64,000 nt of DNA, taken from positions 219,655-283,654 of the forward strand of contig NZ_CADFDK010000004.1 in the NCBI RefSeq assembly GCF_902832885.1, read 5' to 3'. The DNA is from Burkholderia seminalis DSM 23518. GTDB lineage: Bacteria > Pseudomonadota > Gammaproteobacteria > Burkholderiales > Burkholderiaceae. Below are positions 8,258-20,024 of the stretch, piece after piece. The notes below the pieces were generated by a model, which was given only the letters and a program-made list of their open reading frames with translations, made no database searches and had not been told where the DNA came from. The position numbers and the translations under genes were made by a program. Positions within the stretch are counted from its first letter, which is position 1; every line of letters begins with the position of its first letter.

Positions 8258-10765
8258 ATGGAGAACGTCAGGAAGGAAGTCGATGTCAGGACCGCCGCGC
8301 AAATCGGCGCGCCGTGCCTTGCATTGATCGGTTTGGTACTGCCTGCGACCGGCCACGCGGTCGAGTTCAACGAGTCCTTTCTGCGCAAGGGCGAAGGGCC
8401 GGTCGAGCTGAGCTACTTCGAGAAGGGCAGCGCGGTGTCGCCCGGCCGCTACGACGTCGACATCTACCTGAATCACACGCTGGCCAAGCGCCAGGACGTC
8501 GCGTTCCGCGCGGACGCCGACGGCACCGTCAAGCCGATGGTGACGCTCGGGTTGTTGCGCACGGCCGGCGTCAACATCGCGAGGCTGGAAAAGGACGGGC
8601 GTATCGCTGCAGGCGCGGACGACGAGACGATCGTCGACTTGCCCGCCGTGGCGGATGGCGCTTCGGTGGAGTTCGAGTCCAATACGCTCTCGCTGAACAT
8701 CAGCTTTCCGCAGCTCTACGTGTCGCGCACGTCGCGCGGCTACGTCGACCAGTCGCTGTGGGACGACGGCATCCCCGCGCTGTACACCGACTACCAGGCC
8801 AACTACAGCCGCAACGATGGCAGCGGCTACGGCAACGAGTCTTACTTCGTCGGTTTGCGCAGCGGCTTCAATGCCGGCGGCTGGCGCTTCCGCAACGAAT
8901 CGACGCTTACCGGCACCAAGGGCGCGAAGAGCAGCTTCACCAGCAACCGTACCTACGTCGAGCGCGACATCCGGCGTCTGCGCAGCAAGGTGGCGGCCGG
9001 CGAACTGTATACGTCGGGCGACATCTTCGACAGCGTGCGCTTCGTCGGTGCGCAGGCCGGCACCGATCTCGGCATGTTGCCGGACAGCGAAGTCGGCTTT
9101 GCGCCGATCGTGCGCGGGATCGCCGAGAGCAACGCGGTCGTGGAGGTGCGGCAGAACGGCTACGTGATCTATTCGACGCCCGTGCCGCCTGGCGCGTTCG
9201 AAATCACAGATATCTATCCGAGCGGTTCGAACGGCGACCTCGAGATCCGGATTACCGAAGCCGACGGCCGCGTGCGCCGGTTCACCCAGCCGTACTCGTA
9301 CCTGCCGGTGATGGTTCGGCGCGGCAGCCTGCGGTACGCGTTTTCCGCCGGTCAGTATCGCGTCCAGGGCCAGTCGAGCCCGAAGTTCACGCAGGGCACG
9401 CTGGTGTACGGCATGTCCGACAACTTCACCGGTTATGGCGGCATCATCGCCGCGGAAAACTATGTGGCGGCCGCTCTCGGTATCGGCGTGAATACGCGCA
9501 TCGGCGGCATGTCGCTGGATGTCACGACGAGCCGGTCGCGCACGTCGTCGGGCACCCGGCAAGGGCAGAGCTTGCGGTTCCTGTATTCGAAGACGCTCCA
9601 TTCGACCAACACGACGTTCACGATGGTCGGCTACCGCTATTCGACGGATGGCTACCGCACGCTGAGCCAGCACGTCGAAGACACGGATCGCACCTACGGG
9701 CCGCGCATCGCGCGTCAGAAAAGCCGGCTGGACGTGAACGTCAACCAGCCGCTCGGCAGTGGCTCGATGTTCGCCGGCATCGGCGACACGACCTACTGGA
9801 ACGGTGAAGGACACAGTCGGCGCCTGCAGGTCGGCTACAGCAACAGCTACAAGAACGTCAGCTACAGCGTGTCGGCGTCGCACATCCAGGAGTCGGGGCC
9901 GTTCGGGCGCCCGGACACGCAGTTCAACGTGTCGGTGAGCATTCCGCTGGGCAAGGCGTCGAGTTCGCATCGCCTGTACGCGAACGCGGTGTCGTCGACG
10001 CGCGGCGAATTCAACGTGCAGACCGGCGCGTCGGGTTACCTGAACGACAGCAACACCATCAACTACGGCGTGCAGACCGGCTACAGCCGCAGCGGCGGCG
10101 GCTCGGGCGGCGTGAGCGCGGGCTGGGATACGCGGAACGCGAAGCTGACCGGCAACTTCACGCAGGATCGTTCGGGCCGCCATTTCGACGCGGGCGTATC
10201 GGGCTCCGTCGTCGTGCATGGCGGCGGCATCACGCTCGGCCAGCCGCTCGGCGAGACGTTCGCGGTGGTGGAGGTGCCGAAGGTGCGCGACGTGACGTTC
10301 GGCGGAGCGTCGACGATCCGCACCGACCGGCGCGGCTACGCGGTCGTGCCGTATCTGCAACCGTATCGCCAGAACTGGCTGAACATCGATCCGTCGAGCA
10401 TCGGCACGCAGACCGAGATCACCGACAACGCGAAGTCGGTGGTCCCGACTCGCGGGGCCATCGTGAGGACCCGCTTCGAAGCGGAATCGGGGCGCCGGGT
10501 GCAGTTCGAGCTGGGTCAGGACGGAGGCGGCAAGGTGCCGTTCGGCGCGCAAGCCTACGACGCGAAGGGCAAGCTGCTGGGCATGGTGGACAACCAGTCG
10601 CGGTTGCTGGTGTTCGGCATCGAGGACAAGGGCAGCATCGACGTGCTGTGGGGCGACAACAGCTGCAAGCTGTCCTATCAATTGCCGATGCAGAACAAGG
10701 AACTGGCCTACGAGCGGCAGGCGGCGATGTGCATGCGTGCCGGTACGGTTGTTGGCGCAAGGTGA
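8258..10765 (+). CDS. Fimbrial outer-membrane usher (FimD/PapC family)
   Basis: 835-residue usher forming the outer-membrane pore and assembly platform of a chaperone-usher fimbria. After a signal sequence come the N-terminal chaperone-binding domain (VEFNESFLRKGEGPVELSYF, residues about 35-170), the long beta-barrel with plug (YIEVRQNGYVIYSTPVPPGAFEI-type segment near residue 305), and the C-terminal domains (VVEVPKVRDVTFGGAST...RTDRRGYAVVPYLQPYRQNW near 670-710). The C-terminal cysteine pair (NSCKLSYQLP and AAMCMRAG) is present. The start is ATG at 8258, with AAAGGG upstream. It is full length and appears intact. Confidence 0.95.
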   Translation: MENVRKEVDVRTAAQIGAPCLALIGLVLPATGHAVEFNESFLRKGEGPVELSYFEKGSAVSPGRYDVDIYLNHTLAKRQDVAFRADADGTVKPMVTLGLLRTAGVNIARLEKDGRIAAGADDETIVDLPAVADGASVEFESNTLSLNISFPQLYVSRTSRGYVDQSLWDDGIPALYTDYQANYSRNDGSGYGNESYFVGLRSGFNAGGWRFRNESTLTGTKGAKSSFTSNRTYVERDIRRLRSKVAAGELYTSGDIFDSVRFVGAQAGTDLGMLPDSEVGFAPIVRGIAESNAVVEVRQNGYVIYSTPVPPGAFEITDIYPSGSNGDLEIRITEADGRVRRFTQPYSYLPVMVRRGSLRYAFSAGQYRVQGQSSPKFTQGTLVYGMSDNFTGYGGIIAAENYVAAALGIGVNTRIGGMSLDVTTSRSRTSSGTRQGQSLRFLYSKTLHSTNTTFTMVGYRYSTDGYRTLSQHVEDTDRTYGPRIARQKSRLDVNVNQPLGSGSMFAGIGDTTYWNGEGHSRRLQVGYSNSYKNVSYSVSASHIQESGPFGRPDTQFNVSVSIPLGKASSSHRLYANAVSSTRGEFNVQTGASGYLNDSNTINYGVQTGYSRSGGGSGGVSAGWDTRNAKLTGNFTQDRSGRHFDAGVSGSVVVHGGGITLGQPLGETFAVVEVPKVRDVTFGGASTIRTDRRGYAVVPYLQPYRQNWLNIDPSSIGTQTEITDNAKSVVPTRGAIVRTRFEAESGRRVQFELGQDGGGKVPFGAQAYDAKGKLLGMVDNQSRLLVFGIEDKGSIDVLWGDNSCKLSYQLPMQNKELAYERQAAMCMRAGTVVGAR

Positions 10766-10867
10766 TCGGCCTCCGGAAAGCCTCTGCTTTGTCGTTCACC
10801 CAGGGCAGCGATGGCGAAGGGTCTTGTCACCTTCGTTGTAGCGATTCAAGATCGAATGGAAATGTGG

Positions 10868-11887
10868 ATGATTATCCGAAATAAGGTATTTATTGCACTT
10901 TGCTTGGCGCTTGCGCCGGTGTGCGCTTCGGCGGCTTGCCAAGCGGATACGACGGATGGAAAGGATTACTATGTTGTGTCGGTAAGTGGATTTAATCCCC
11001 CTCCCTTTGACCCCACCCAGACTTACGTCGGCGGGGTGATCTATACGGCAGAGGCGACGGGGATGCAGTTCACGAACGTTAAAGGTTTCCTCCCTTTTAC
11101 GAGCTGCTCTTCCGCGACAAGGGAGGTTTACACCGGCATCGGCGTTCAGGGAAACAACAACGTCTACCCGACGGACATCCCGAACATCGGGATACGGGTA
11201 CGGTCCCCAATGGGGCAGCCGTACCCCTTTATTACTAATGGTAATGGATGGACCAATAAGACCTGGGAGTTAATTTTCGCCCCGAAGATATTCGAGTTGG
11301 TGAAGACAGGAGACATCACCGCGGGCGGCATATTGACCGGCGCCTACGCCCGCTACACTGCGGACAGCGCCGCCGGCCAGACACTTGTCGAATTCCGATT
11401 CGCTTCGCCACTCATCATCAAGCCCAGGGTTCCATCCTGCACCGTCCAGAGTCCCTCCAACATTCCTGTATCCATGGGGCGCGTGATGGCGACGAGTGCC
11501 TTCTCGGGCGTCGGATCGACGGCTCCTCCCCAATCGTTCTCGATCAAGCTGCAGTGCTCGGGGGGCGCCGCGGGAACCAGGACCCGGGCTTTCGTCACGT
11601 TGACGGACGCAACGAATGCTGCAAACACTTCGAAGACCCTCTCGCTGTCGAAGAGTGCGAAGGCGGCCACCGGGGTGGGCATCCAGATCCTCAAGGATGA
11701 TGTCGTGCTGGGATACGGGCCGGATTCCAGTGCCGTCGGCAATACCAACCAATGGTATGCAGGTACCGTCAAGCAGGGTCAGGACGGCATGTCCATTGAC
11801 CTAAAGGCGCGCTACGTACAGATCAGCCCGCGTATTACACCAGGGAGCGCGAATGCCGCCGCGACCTTCACCCTGAGCTATCAATGA
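10868..11887 (+). CDS. Fimbrial adhesin / minor subunit, first copy
   Basis: 339-residue exported protein with a clear signal peptide (MIIRNKVFIALCLALAPVCASA). The N-terminal half (to about 200) is a receptor-binding-like domain with no motif I recognise. The C-terminal half is a pilin domain with the paired cysteines (SCTVQSPSNIP and LQCSGGA) and a C-terminal beta strand ending AATFTLSYQ, as in tip adhesins. The start was set at ATG 10868, which has GGAAA in front and begins the signal peptide; in-frame ATGs at 10856 and 10811 are alternatives. Base composition is more AT-rich than its neighbours in the first 400 bases, which suggests fast diversification or transfer. Confidence 0.8.
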   Translation: MIIRNKVFIALCLALAPVCASAACQADTTDGKDYYVVSVSGFNPPPFDPTQTYVGGVIYTAEATGMQFTNVKGFLPFTSCSSATREVYTGIGVQGNNNVYPTDIPNIGIRVRSPMGQPYPFITNGNGWTNKTWELIFAPKIFELVKTGDITAGGILTGAYARYTADSAAGQTLVEFRFASPLIIKPRVPSCTVQSPSNIPVSMGRVMATSAFSGVGSTAPPQSFSIKLQCSGGAAGTRTRAFVTLTDATNAANTSKTLSLSKSAKAATGVGIQILKDDVVLGYGPDSSAVGNTNQWYAGTVKQGQDGMSIDLKARYVQISPRITPGSANAAATFTLSYQ

Positions 11888-12106
11888 CCGATCCAGACCG
11901 AGAGCGCCGCTCATGCCGAAGGGACCCTCGATTGTGTTGGGTTGCCGTTTGTGAAAGAGCGGGCATGGGCGATGACCTGGACGTCCAGTGGCACCAATAG
12001 CGAGTTCCACCGATTTCAGGGCAAGGCTCGCTACGTCGCCAGCGGTGGCGAAATCAAGGCAAGGAAGGCGGACGCGACGCCGACACATGTGCTTCAGTAC
12101 AACTGA
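11888..12106 (+). pseudogene. Orphan C-terminal fragment of a fimbrial adhesin
   Basis: Directly after the TGA of the first adhesin, in the same frame, the sequence reads on for about 72 codons without a start, to a stop at 12104-12106. Its last 54 residues (LPFVKERAWAMTW..., FHRFQGKARYV..., ending HVLQYN) align with the C terminus of the next adhesin (LPFTQADALTMDW..., VYRFSGKAKYA..., ending FVIQYN). It is the end of a third, related adhesin, left by recombination or partial duplication. It has no start codon, ribosome site or upstream part, so it should not be expressed by itself. Confidence 0.75.
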
Positions 12107-12280
12107 TTTTGATAGACGAAGCGGTGAACGACAGCGACTCGCCCGCGATACCTGATTCAAACATTCCTCACGCCGACGAACCAAGGTGCCAAACGATATC
12201 GCCCTTGAGGCGCCATGCCGTCACTGTCCAACCGTTGCGTGACGCATTTGGCACGTTTCAACATCACGGATTTTGTCGAA

Positions 12281-13324
12281 ATGAATGGCATTTTTGATAA
12301 AAAGCTTCGCTGGCTTCGAGCGGCAATGGTTGTCGGCTCGTTGATCTGGTCGGGGACCGCATTGGGCTATTGTTTAAACGACGGCAATTGGGCCGGGGGC
12401 ACCTACAACGTGACGTTTCCCGCAACGATGAACGTCGCGGCGGCGCCTGTTGGCGACGTGCTGGCGCGCGCCGAGGTTACGTTTGCGGCGGCGGGGACCG
12501 GAATCAGCACCGCGTGTTGGGACACCAAGGCTACATTGTCGATGACGGTACCGGATGGTCAACTGGTTTCCGGATACAAAGGCGTATACAAAACCAGCGT
12601 GGACGGCATTGGCGTGAGATTTGTATTTGTCGACTTCGGTAACGCGGCAGGAGATATTCCGCCGATGACCTATCCCAGTGGATCCACGATTCTGGGAGGC
12701 GGTGCGCCCGTTTTGTATCCGCCGCACAAGGTGAGAGCGGAACTGGTCAGAACGGCGAAGAATGTGGGGCCGGGCGGCACCGTATCGCTCGCGTTCAATG
12801 CGGTCTTCGATGCCGCCAAGGATCCGTCCGGCAAGATCCTCCGTCGCCTTATCAATGGGAGGGGCACGACACAGGTGACGAACAACATCTATTTCGGCGG
12901 CTGCCAGACCACGACGCCCGTCACCAATGTGCGGATGGACAAGGAGCCGATCGAACGGATCAAGGGCGGCCGGGCAGCGGAACATCCGTTCTCGCTTGAA
13001 GTCGCGTGCGGGACCAACAAGCCGAGCAATCCGCTGCCGGTGAAGGTGTACTTCGAAGGCGACAAGGAGGCTGCGGGCCTGTTGCGTCTGACTGGACGCG
13101 GCACGCCGGGTGTCGCCGCCGGTGTCGGCATTGCGTTGACGAGCGACAAGGGCGTGAAGCTGCCATTCACCCAGGCCGACGCGCTGACGATGGACTGGAA
13201 CCGCTCGAGCCCGGACGGCGAGGTCTACCGCTTTTCGGGCAAGGCGAAGTATGCGCCCACGACAGGCACGATCACCGCAGGCAGCGGCAATGCCACGCTG
13301 AACTTCGTGATCCAGTACAACTGA
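12281..13324 (+). CDS. Fimbrial tip adhesin (FimH/MrkD-like two-domain), second copy
   Basis: 347-residue exported protein. A longer than usual N-terminal leader (MNGIFDKKLRWLRAAMVVGSLIWSGTALG) precedes a lectin-like domain with cysteines near residues 27 and 82 (YCLNDGNW, TACWDTK). A C-terminal pilin domain follows (FGGCQTTTP, LEVACGTNK, then VYRFSGKAKYAPTTG and the terminal FVIQYN). The two-domain form is that of fimbrial tip adhesins. It is last in the cluster, about 1.5 kb after the usher, with the adhesin remnant between. ATG 12281 gives the best signal peptide, though the ribosome site is weak. Confidence 0.82.
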   Translation: MNGIFDKKLRWLRAAMVVGSLIWSGTALGYCLNDGNWAGGTYNVTFPATMNVAAAPVGDVLARAEVTFAAAGTGISTACWDTKATLSMTVPDGQLVSGYKGVYKTSVDGIGVRFVFVDFGNAAGDIPPMTYPSGSTILGGGAPVLYPPHKVRAELVRTAKNVGPGGTVSLAFNAVFDAAKDPSGKILRRLINGRGTTQVTNNIYFGGCQTTTPVTNVRMDKEPIERIKGGRAAEHPFSLEVACGTNKPSNPLPVKVYFEGDKEAAGLLRLTGRGTPGVAAGVGIALTSDKGVKLPFTQADALTMDWNRSSPDGEVYRFSGKAKYAPTTGTITAGSGNATLNFVIQYN

Positions 13325-13456
13325 GCGAGAGCGACAGGCCGGCCGGATGTACCGGCAAGGTAATCGGCATCGCAAGCCGCGGCGGCAGCGCGCGCTCGAT
13401 GTCGTCCGAAAAATCCGGTTCAACCGCCTGATTGCACACCCGGCTCGGCTCCGGCT

Positions 13457-14482
13457 TCAGGCATGGAGCGAATGGACCGGAAAACTCGACCCGCCGCTCG
13501 CGGCACCCTGCGACAGCGGCGCGACCTGCTTGCGGCGCTCGCGCGTCGGCGCGACGCCGAACGCGTCGCGATAGCTCTTGCTGAAGTGGCACGCCGACTG
13601 GAAGCCGCACGCCATCGTGATGTGCATGATCGACATGTCGGTCTGCAGCAGCAACTCGCGCGCGCGGCGCAACCGCAGCGTCAGGTAGTAATGCGTGGGC
13701 GTCATGCCGAGGTGCTCGCGGAACAGGCGCTGAAGTTGCCGCTGCGACATGTTCGCGAGCCGCGCGAGTTCCTCGCGCGACAGCGGCTCCTCGATGTTGT
13801 TCTCCATCAGCGAGATCACTTCGAACAGCGACTTGTTCGCCGAGCCAAGCCGCGCGACGAGCGGCATGCGTTGTTGCGCGCTCGTGTCGCGCACGTGTTC
13901 GACGATGAATTGCTCGGCGATCTGCGTGACGCGCGCGGTGCCCACGCGCGCGGCGATCAGGTTCAGCATCATGTCGAGCGGCGCGACGCCGCCCGTGCAC
14001 GTGATGCGGTCGCGATCGATCACGAACAGTTCCTTCAGGAAGCGCGTGTCCGGAAACTCTTCCTTCAGCGCCGACATGTTCTCCCAGTGGATCGCGCACG
14101 CGTAGCCCGCGAGCAGTCCCGACTTCGCGAGTGCATAGGTGCCCGTGCACAGGCTGCCGAGCGGGATGCCCGAGCGCGCGAAACGGCGCAGCGTCGACAG
14201 ATGGGCCGGCGTCGTCGCGCGCTGCACGTCGACGCCGCCGCACACGAACACGATGTCGGGCTGCCCCGCGCATTCGGCCGGGCCCGTGTCGACCGTCAGG
14301 CCGTTGCTCGCCGTGACCGGGCCGCCGTCCGGGCTGATCACCGACCAGCGGTAGAGCGGCTGGCCGCTCAGGTAGTTCGCCATCCGAAGCACCTCGATCG
14401 CAGTGGTGAACGCGATCATCGTGAAATTCGGTAACGGCATGAACGCGAAGTGGGACAGCGACGCTGTGCGGTCGGGCGACAT
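13457..14482 (-). CDS. gbdR: GbdR, glycine betaine/dimethylglycine-responsive AraC-type activator
   Basis: 341-residue regulator with an N-terminal DJ-1/PfpI-like (class I glutamine amidotransferase-like) sensing domain (residues about 10-190) and a C-terminal AraC double helix-turn-helix (LARLANMSQRQLQRLFREHLG; ITMACGFQSACHFSKSYRDAFG). In Pseudomonas, GbdR senses glycine betaine and dimethylglycine and activates gbcA, gbcB, dgcAB and related genes. The same genes lie immediately downstream of the divergent glyA here, which supports the assignment strongly. The start is ATG at 14482. The 448-base region to glyA should contain its binding sites. Confidence 0.92.
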   Translation of the reverse strand: MSPDRTASLSHFAFMPLPNFTMIAFTTAIEVLRMANYLSGQPLYRWSVISPDGGPVTASNGLTVDTGPAECAGQPDIVFVCGGVDVQRATTPAHLSTLRRFARSGIPLGSLCTGTYALAKSGLLAGYACAIHWENMSALKEEFPDTRFLKELFVIDRDRITCTGGVAPLDMMLNLIAARVGTARVTQIAEQFIVEHVRDTSAQQRMPLVARLGSANKSLFEVISLMENNIEEPLSREELARLANMSQRQLQRLFREHLGMTPTHYYLTLRLRRARELLLQTDMSIMHITMACGFQSACHFSKSYRDAFGVAPTRERRKQVAPLSQGAASGGSSFPVHSLHA

Positions 14483-14930
14483 GGGGAGCGTTCCTAGAAT
14501 CTCTAATAGCTTTATGCCCGAAGGGCACGCATCGGGCTGCGGTATTGTGTGAGCGAGCGCAACAAGCGTGCCATACGGCTAAACCCTAGCTCCATACGTT
14601 GCCTGGGCGTCAGGCCCATGCTGCACTGCACCGTAACCGTGACATGCCGCACCCCGACCGGGCGGCAAACGCACTGCCGGTGTGCGTATCCATAGGTGAA
14701 CGGCCGATACCGTTTGGGTTGGTCATCCCGAAAAGCACGACCGGTCACTTGTACAAAACGGACGCGCATGGCGGAAAAGGCAAAGAACGCGTCTAAATTC
14801 ATCAATCCGCCGAAAATCCGAACGACAAGAATAGAGCCGTCGGCAGCCTTGCACTGGCGTAGCGGGAAACCCAGGCAGGGCGGGCCTTGAGCTTCGGTTG
14901 CAGCCCTTTATTCTTCGTCACGGACGCACT
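14483..14930. promoter_or_regulatory. gbdR-glyA divergent control region
   Basis: 448 bases between gbdR and glyA, with no credible gene. It must contain the promoters of gbdR (minus) and of the glyA-dipeptidase-dgc transcript (plus), and very likely GbdR sites. I looked for a glycine riboswitch (tandem aptamer core) before glyA and saw none. Several GC-rich inverted repeats occur (for example GCCCGAAGGGC near 14516), none with a terminator T run. Confidence 0.55.
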
Positions 14931-16205
<1,275 letters not shown>

Positions 16206-16243
16206 TCGATCCCACAAGAACAGACCCACGAGCGAGAGCGGAT

Positions 16244-17215
<972 letters not shown>

Positions 17216-17355
17216 GCGCCGCATCGCGCCGAACCGCTACCCGCGATTCAACATTAGAAAAATCGGGACGCGCCCGCGCAAGCCGCGCGGGCGCGCGGAC
17301 GATGTCGCGCCTGCGCGCTGAACCGCGCGGCCAATTTCCTCACGGAGTCACCACG

Positions 17356-17889
17356 ATGCAACCGCAACTGCCGATCAACGTCGATCCCGATACCGGCGTC
17401 TGGACCACCGACGCGCTGCCGATGCTGTACGTGCCGCGCCACTTCTTCACGAACAACCACGTCGCCGTCGAGGAAGCGCTCGGCGTCGACGCGTATGCCG
17501 AGATCCTCTACAAGGCCGGCTACAAATCCGCCTACCACTGGTGCGACAAGGAAGCGAAGCTGCACGGCCTGACCGGCATGGCCGTGTTCGAGCACTACCT
17601 GAAGCGCCTGTCGCAGCGTGGCTGGGGCCTGTTCTCGATCATCGAGGCCGATCCGGCCGCCGCACGCGCGAAGATCGAGCTGCGCCACTCGTCGTTCGTG
17701 CTCCAGCAGCCGGGCAAGGAAGGCAAGCTCTGCTACATGTTCGCGGGCTGGTTCGCGGGCGCGATGGACTGGGTCAACGACACGACGCCGGAAGGCAAGG
17801 GTGCACCGCGCGCGCAGTCGAAGGAAGTGCAGTGCGCGGCCGAGCATCACGACCACTGCGTCTTCGAAGTGTCGCCGATCGCGCACTGA
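17356..17889 (+). CDS. DUF5943-type V4R-like protein of the dimethylglycine operon
   Basis: 177-residue soluble protein matching the gene that separates the dipeptidase and dgcA in other betaine-degrading bacteria (PA5397 in Pseudomonas). No catalytic motif is evident. The central part (VEEALGVDAYAEILYKAGYKSAYHWC, then a Gly/Ala-rich domain with LCYMFAGWFAGAMDWV) resembles 4-vinyl-reductase (V4R)-type small-molecule-binding folds. The C terminus carries paired Cys and His residues (VQCAAEHHDHCVFEV). The start is ATG at 17356, with ACGGAG upstream. A role as a carrier or assembly factor for the demethylase is a guess from context. Confidence 0.8.
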   Translation: MQPQLPINVDPDTGVWTTDALPMLYVPRHFFTNNHVAVEEALGVDAYAEILYKAGYKSAYHWCDKEAKLHGLTGMAVFEHYLKRLSQRGWGLFSIIEADPAAARAKIELRHSSFVLQQPGKEGKLCYMFAGWFAGAMDWVNDTTPEGKGAPRAQSKEVQCAAEHHDHCVFEVSPIAH

Positions 17890-17957
17890 CGCCTCGTTTC
17901 ACTGAAGCAGAACAACACCCGCAACACGAGACATTCGAACGCCAGAGGTCGCCAGCG

Positions 17958-20021
17958 ATGCGTTATCCCCACCTGTTCAAACCCATGCAGCTGAACCAGC
18001 TGACGCTGCGCAACCGGATCGTCAGCACCGCGCACGCGGAGGTGTATGCGGAGCCGGGCGGCCTGCCGGGCGACCGCTATATCCGCTACTACGAGGAAAA
18101 GGCCAAGGGCGGCGTCGGCCTGGCCATCTGCGGCGGGTCGAGCCCGGTGTCGATCGACAGCCCGCAAGGCTGGTGGAAATCGGTGAACCTGTCGACCGAC
18201 AAGATCATCGATCCGCTCACGCGCCTGGCCGACACGATGCACAAGCACGGCGCGAAGATCATGATCCAGGCGACGCACATGGGCCGCCGCTCGTCGTTCC
18301 ACGGCGAGCACTGGCCGCACCTGATGTCGCCGTCGGGCGTGCGCGAACCCGTGCACCGCGGCAACGCGAAGATTATCGAGATCGAGGAAATCCGCCGCAT
18401 CATCGGCGATTTCGCGGCGGCCGCGAAGCGCGTGAAGGCGGCCGGCATGGACGGCATCGAGATCTCGGCCGCTCACCAGCACCTGATCGACCAGTTCTGG
18501 AGCAAGCGTTCGAACCATCGCACCGACGAATGGGGCGGCAGCCTCGAAAACCGCCTGCGCTTCGGCATCGAAGTGCTGACGGCCGTGCGCGTGGCGGTCG
18601 GCAAGGATTTCTGCGTCGGCCTGCGCATGTGCGGCGACGAATTCCACGAGGACGGCCTCGATCACGAAGCGCTGAAGGAAATCGCGCAGGCGATGTCGGA
18701 GACGGGCCTGATCGACTACCTGAGCGTGGTCGGCTCGGGCGGCGACACGCACAACACGATCGCGAACTGCATGCCGCCGATGGCATTGCCGCCGGAGCCG
18801 TTCGTGCACCTCGCGGCCGGCATCAAGTCGGTCGTGAAGATTCCGGTGATGCACGCGCAGAGCATCCGCGACGCGGGCCAGGCCGAGCGCCTGCTCGCGA
18901 CCGGCATGATCGACCTGGTCGGCATGACGCGCGCGCAGATCGCCGATCCGCACATGGTGATCAAGATCCGCGACGGCCGCGAAGACGAAATCAAGCAGTG
19001 CGTCGGCGCGAACTACTGCATCGACCGCCAGTACAACGGCCTCGACGTGCTGTGCATCCAGAACGCGGCGACGTCGCGCGAAGCGACGATGCCGCACATC
19101 ATCGAGAAGTCGCGCGGCCCGAAGCGCAAGGTCGTGGTGGTCGGCGCGGGCCCGGCGGGCCTCGAGGCGGCGCGCGTCGCGAAGCTGCGCGGCCATGATG
19201 TCGTGCTGTTCGAGAAGAACGCGGAAGTGGGCGGCCAGGTGATGATCGCCGCGAAGGCGCCGCAGCGCGAGCAGATGTCGGGGATCATCCGCTGGTTCGA
19301 CATGGAGACGAAGCGCCTGGGCGTCGACCGCCGTCTCGGCGTGGCCGCCGACGAGAAGATGATCATGGCCGAGAAGCCGGACATCGTCGTGCTCGCGACG
19401 GGCGGGTCGAGCTTCACGTGGCAGGTGCCGGGCTGGGGCGTGGCCGAGGGGCTCGCCGTCAGCTCGTGGGACATCCTGACCGGCAAGGTCGAGCCGAAGC
19501 AGAACGTGCTGCTGTTCGACGGCGTGAGCACGCATGCGGGTGCGGGCGTGGCCGACTTCATGGCGAGCCGCGGCTCGAAGGTCGAGGTCGTCACGCCGGA
19601 CGTGAAGGTCGCCGACGATTGCGGCGGCACGACGTTCCCGATCTTCTACCGACGCCTGTACGCGTTCGGCGTGATCCCGACGCCGAACACGATGCTCGAC
19701 CGCGTCTATGAAGAGAACGGCAAGATGATCGCCGTGCTGCGCAACGAGTACACGGAAGAACTGGAAGAGCGCGCCGTCGACCAGGTGGTGATCGAGAACG
19801 GTTCGTCGCCGAACGACGAGCTGTACTGGAAGCTCAAGCCGGAATCGGTGAACCGCGGCCAGATCGATCCGCACACGCTGTTCGCGGCCGAGCCGCAGCC
19901 GTGCCTGTCGGAAGAACTCGGCAACGGCCGTTTCCTGCTGTTCCGTGTCGGCGACTGCATCTCGATGCACAACGTCCACGGGGCAATCTACGACTCGCTG
20001 CGTCTCGTGAAGGATTTCTGA
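17958..20021 (+). CDS. dgcA: Dimethylglycine demethylase, flavin/Fe-S subunit DgcA
   Basis: 687-residue enzyme of the trimethylamine dehydrogenase/2,4-dienoyl-CoA reductase family. It has an N-terminal FMN TIM barrel (residues 1-345), a small iron-sulfur segment, and a C-terminal FAD/NAD(P)-like domain with GAGPAGLEAARVA near residue 397. It demethylates dimethylglycine to sarcosine, passing electrons to DgcB and the ETF. The Fe-S segment is unusual: of the four cysteines found in trimethylamine dehydrogenase, C348, C354 and C366 are present, but the second position is A351 (CVGANYC). The start is ATG at 17958; dgcB follows after 3 bases. Confidence 0.92.
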   Translation: MRYPHLFKPMQLNQLTLRNRIVSTAHAEVYAEPGGLPGDRYIRYYEEKAKGGVGLAICGGSSPVSIDSPQGWWKSVNLSTDKIIDPLTRLADTMHKHGAKIMIQATHMGRRSSFHGEHWPHLMSPSGVREPVHRGNAKIIEIEEIRRIIGDFAAAAKRVKAAGMDGIEISAAHQHLIDQFWSKRSNHRTDEWGGSLENRLRFGIEVLTAVRVAVGKDFCVGLRMCGDEFHEDGLDHEALKEIAQAMSETGLIDYLSVVGSGGDTHNTIANCMPPMALPPEPFVHLAAGIKSVVKIPVMHAQSIRDAGQAERLLATGMIDLVGMTRAQIADPHMVIKIRDGREDEIKQCVGANYCIDRQYNGLDVLCIQNAATSREATMPHIIEKSRGPKRKVVVVGAGPAGLEAARVAKLRGHDVVLFEKNAEVGGQVMIAAKAPQREQMSGIIRWFDMETKRLGVDRRLGVAADEKMIMAEKPDIVVLATGGSSFTWQVPGWGVAEGLAVSSWDILTGKVEPKQNVLLFDGVSTHAGAGVADFMASRGSKVEVVTPDVKVADDCGGTTFPIFYRRLYAFGVIPTPNTMLDRVYEENGKMIAVLRNEYTEELEERAVDQVVIENGSSPNDELYWKLKPESVNRGQIDPHTLFAAEPQPCLSEELGNGRFLLFRVGDCISMHNVHGAIYDSLRLVKDF

Positions 20022-20024
20022 ACG

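Noticed and set aside
14483-14930. Glycine riboswitch before glyA
   Set aside because: I looked for the tandem aptamer core and found neither conserved core segments nor an expression platform.
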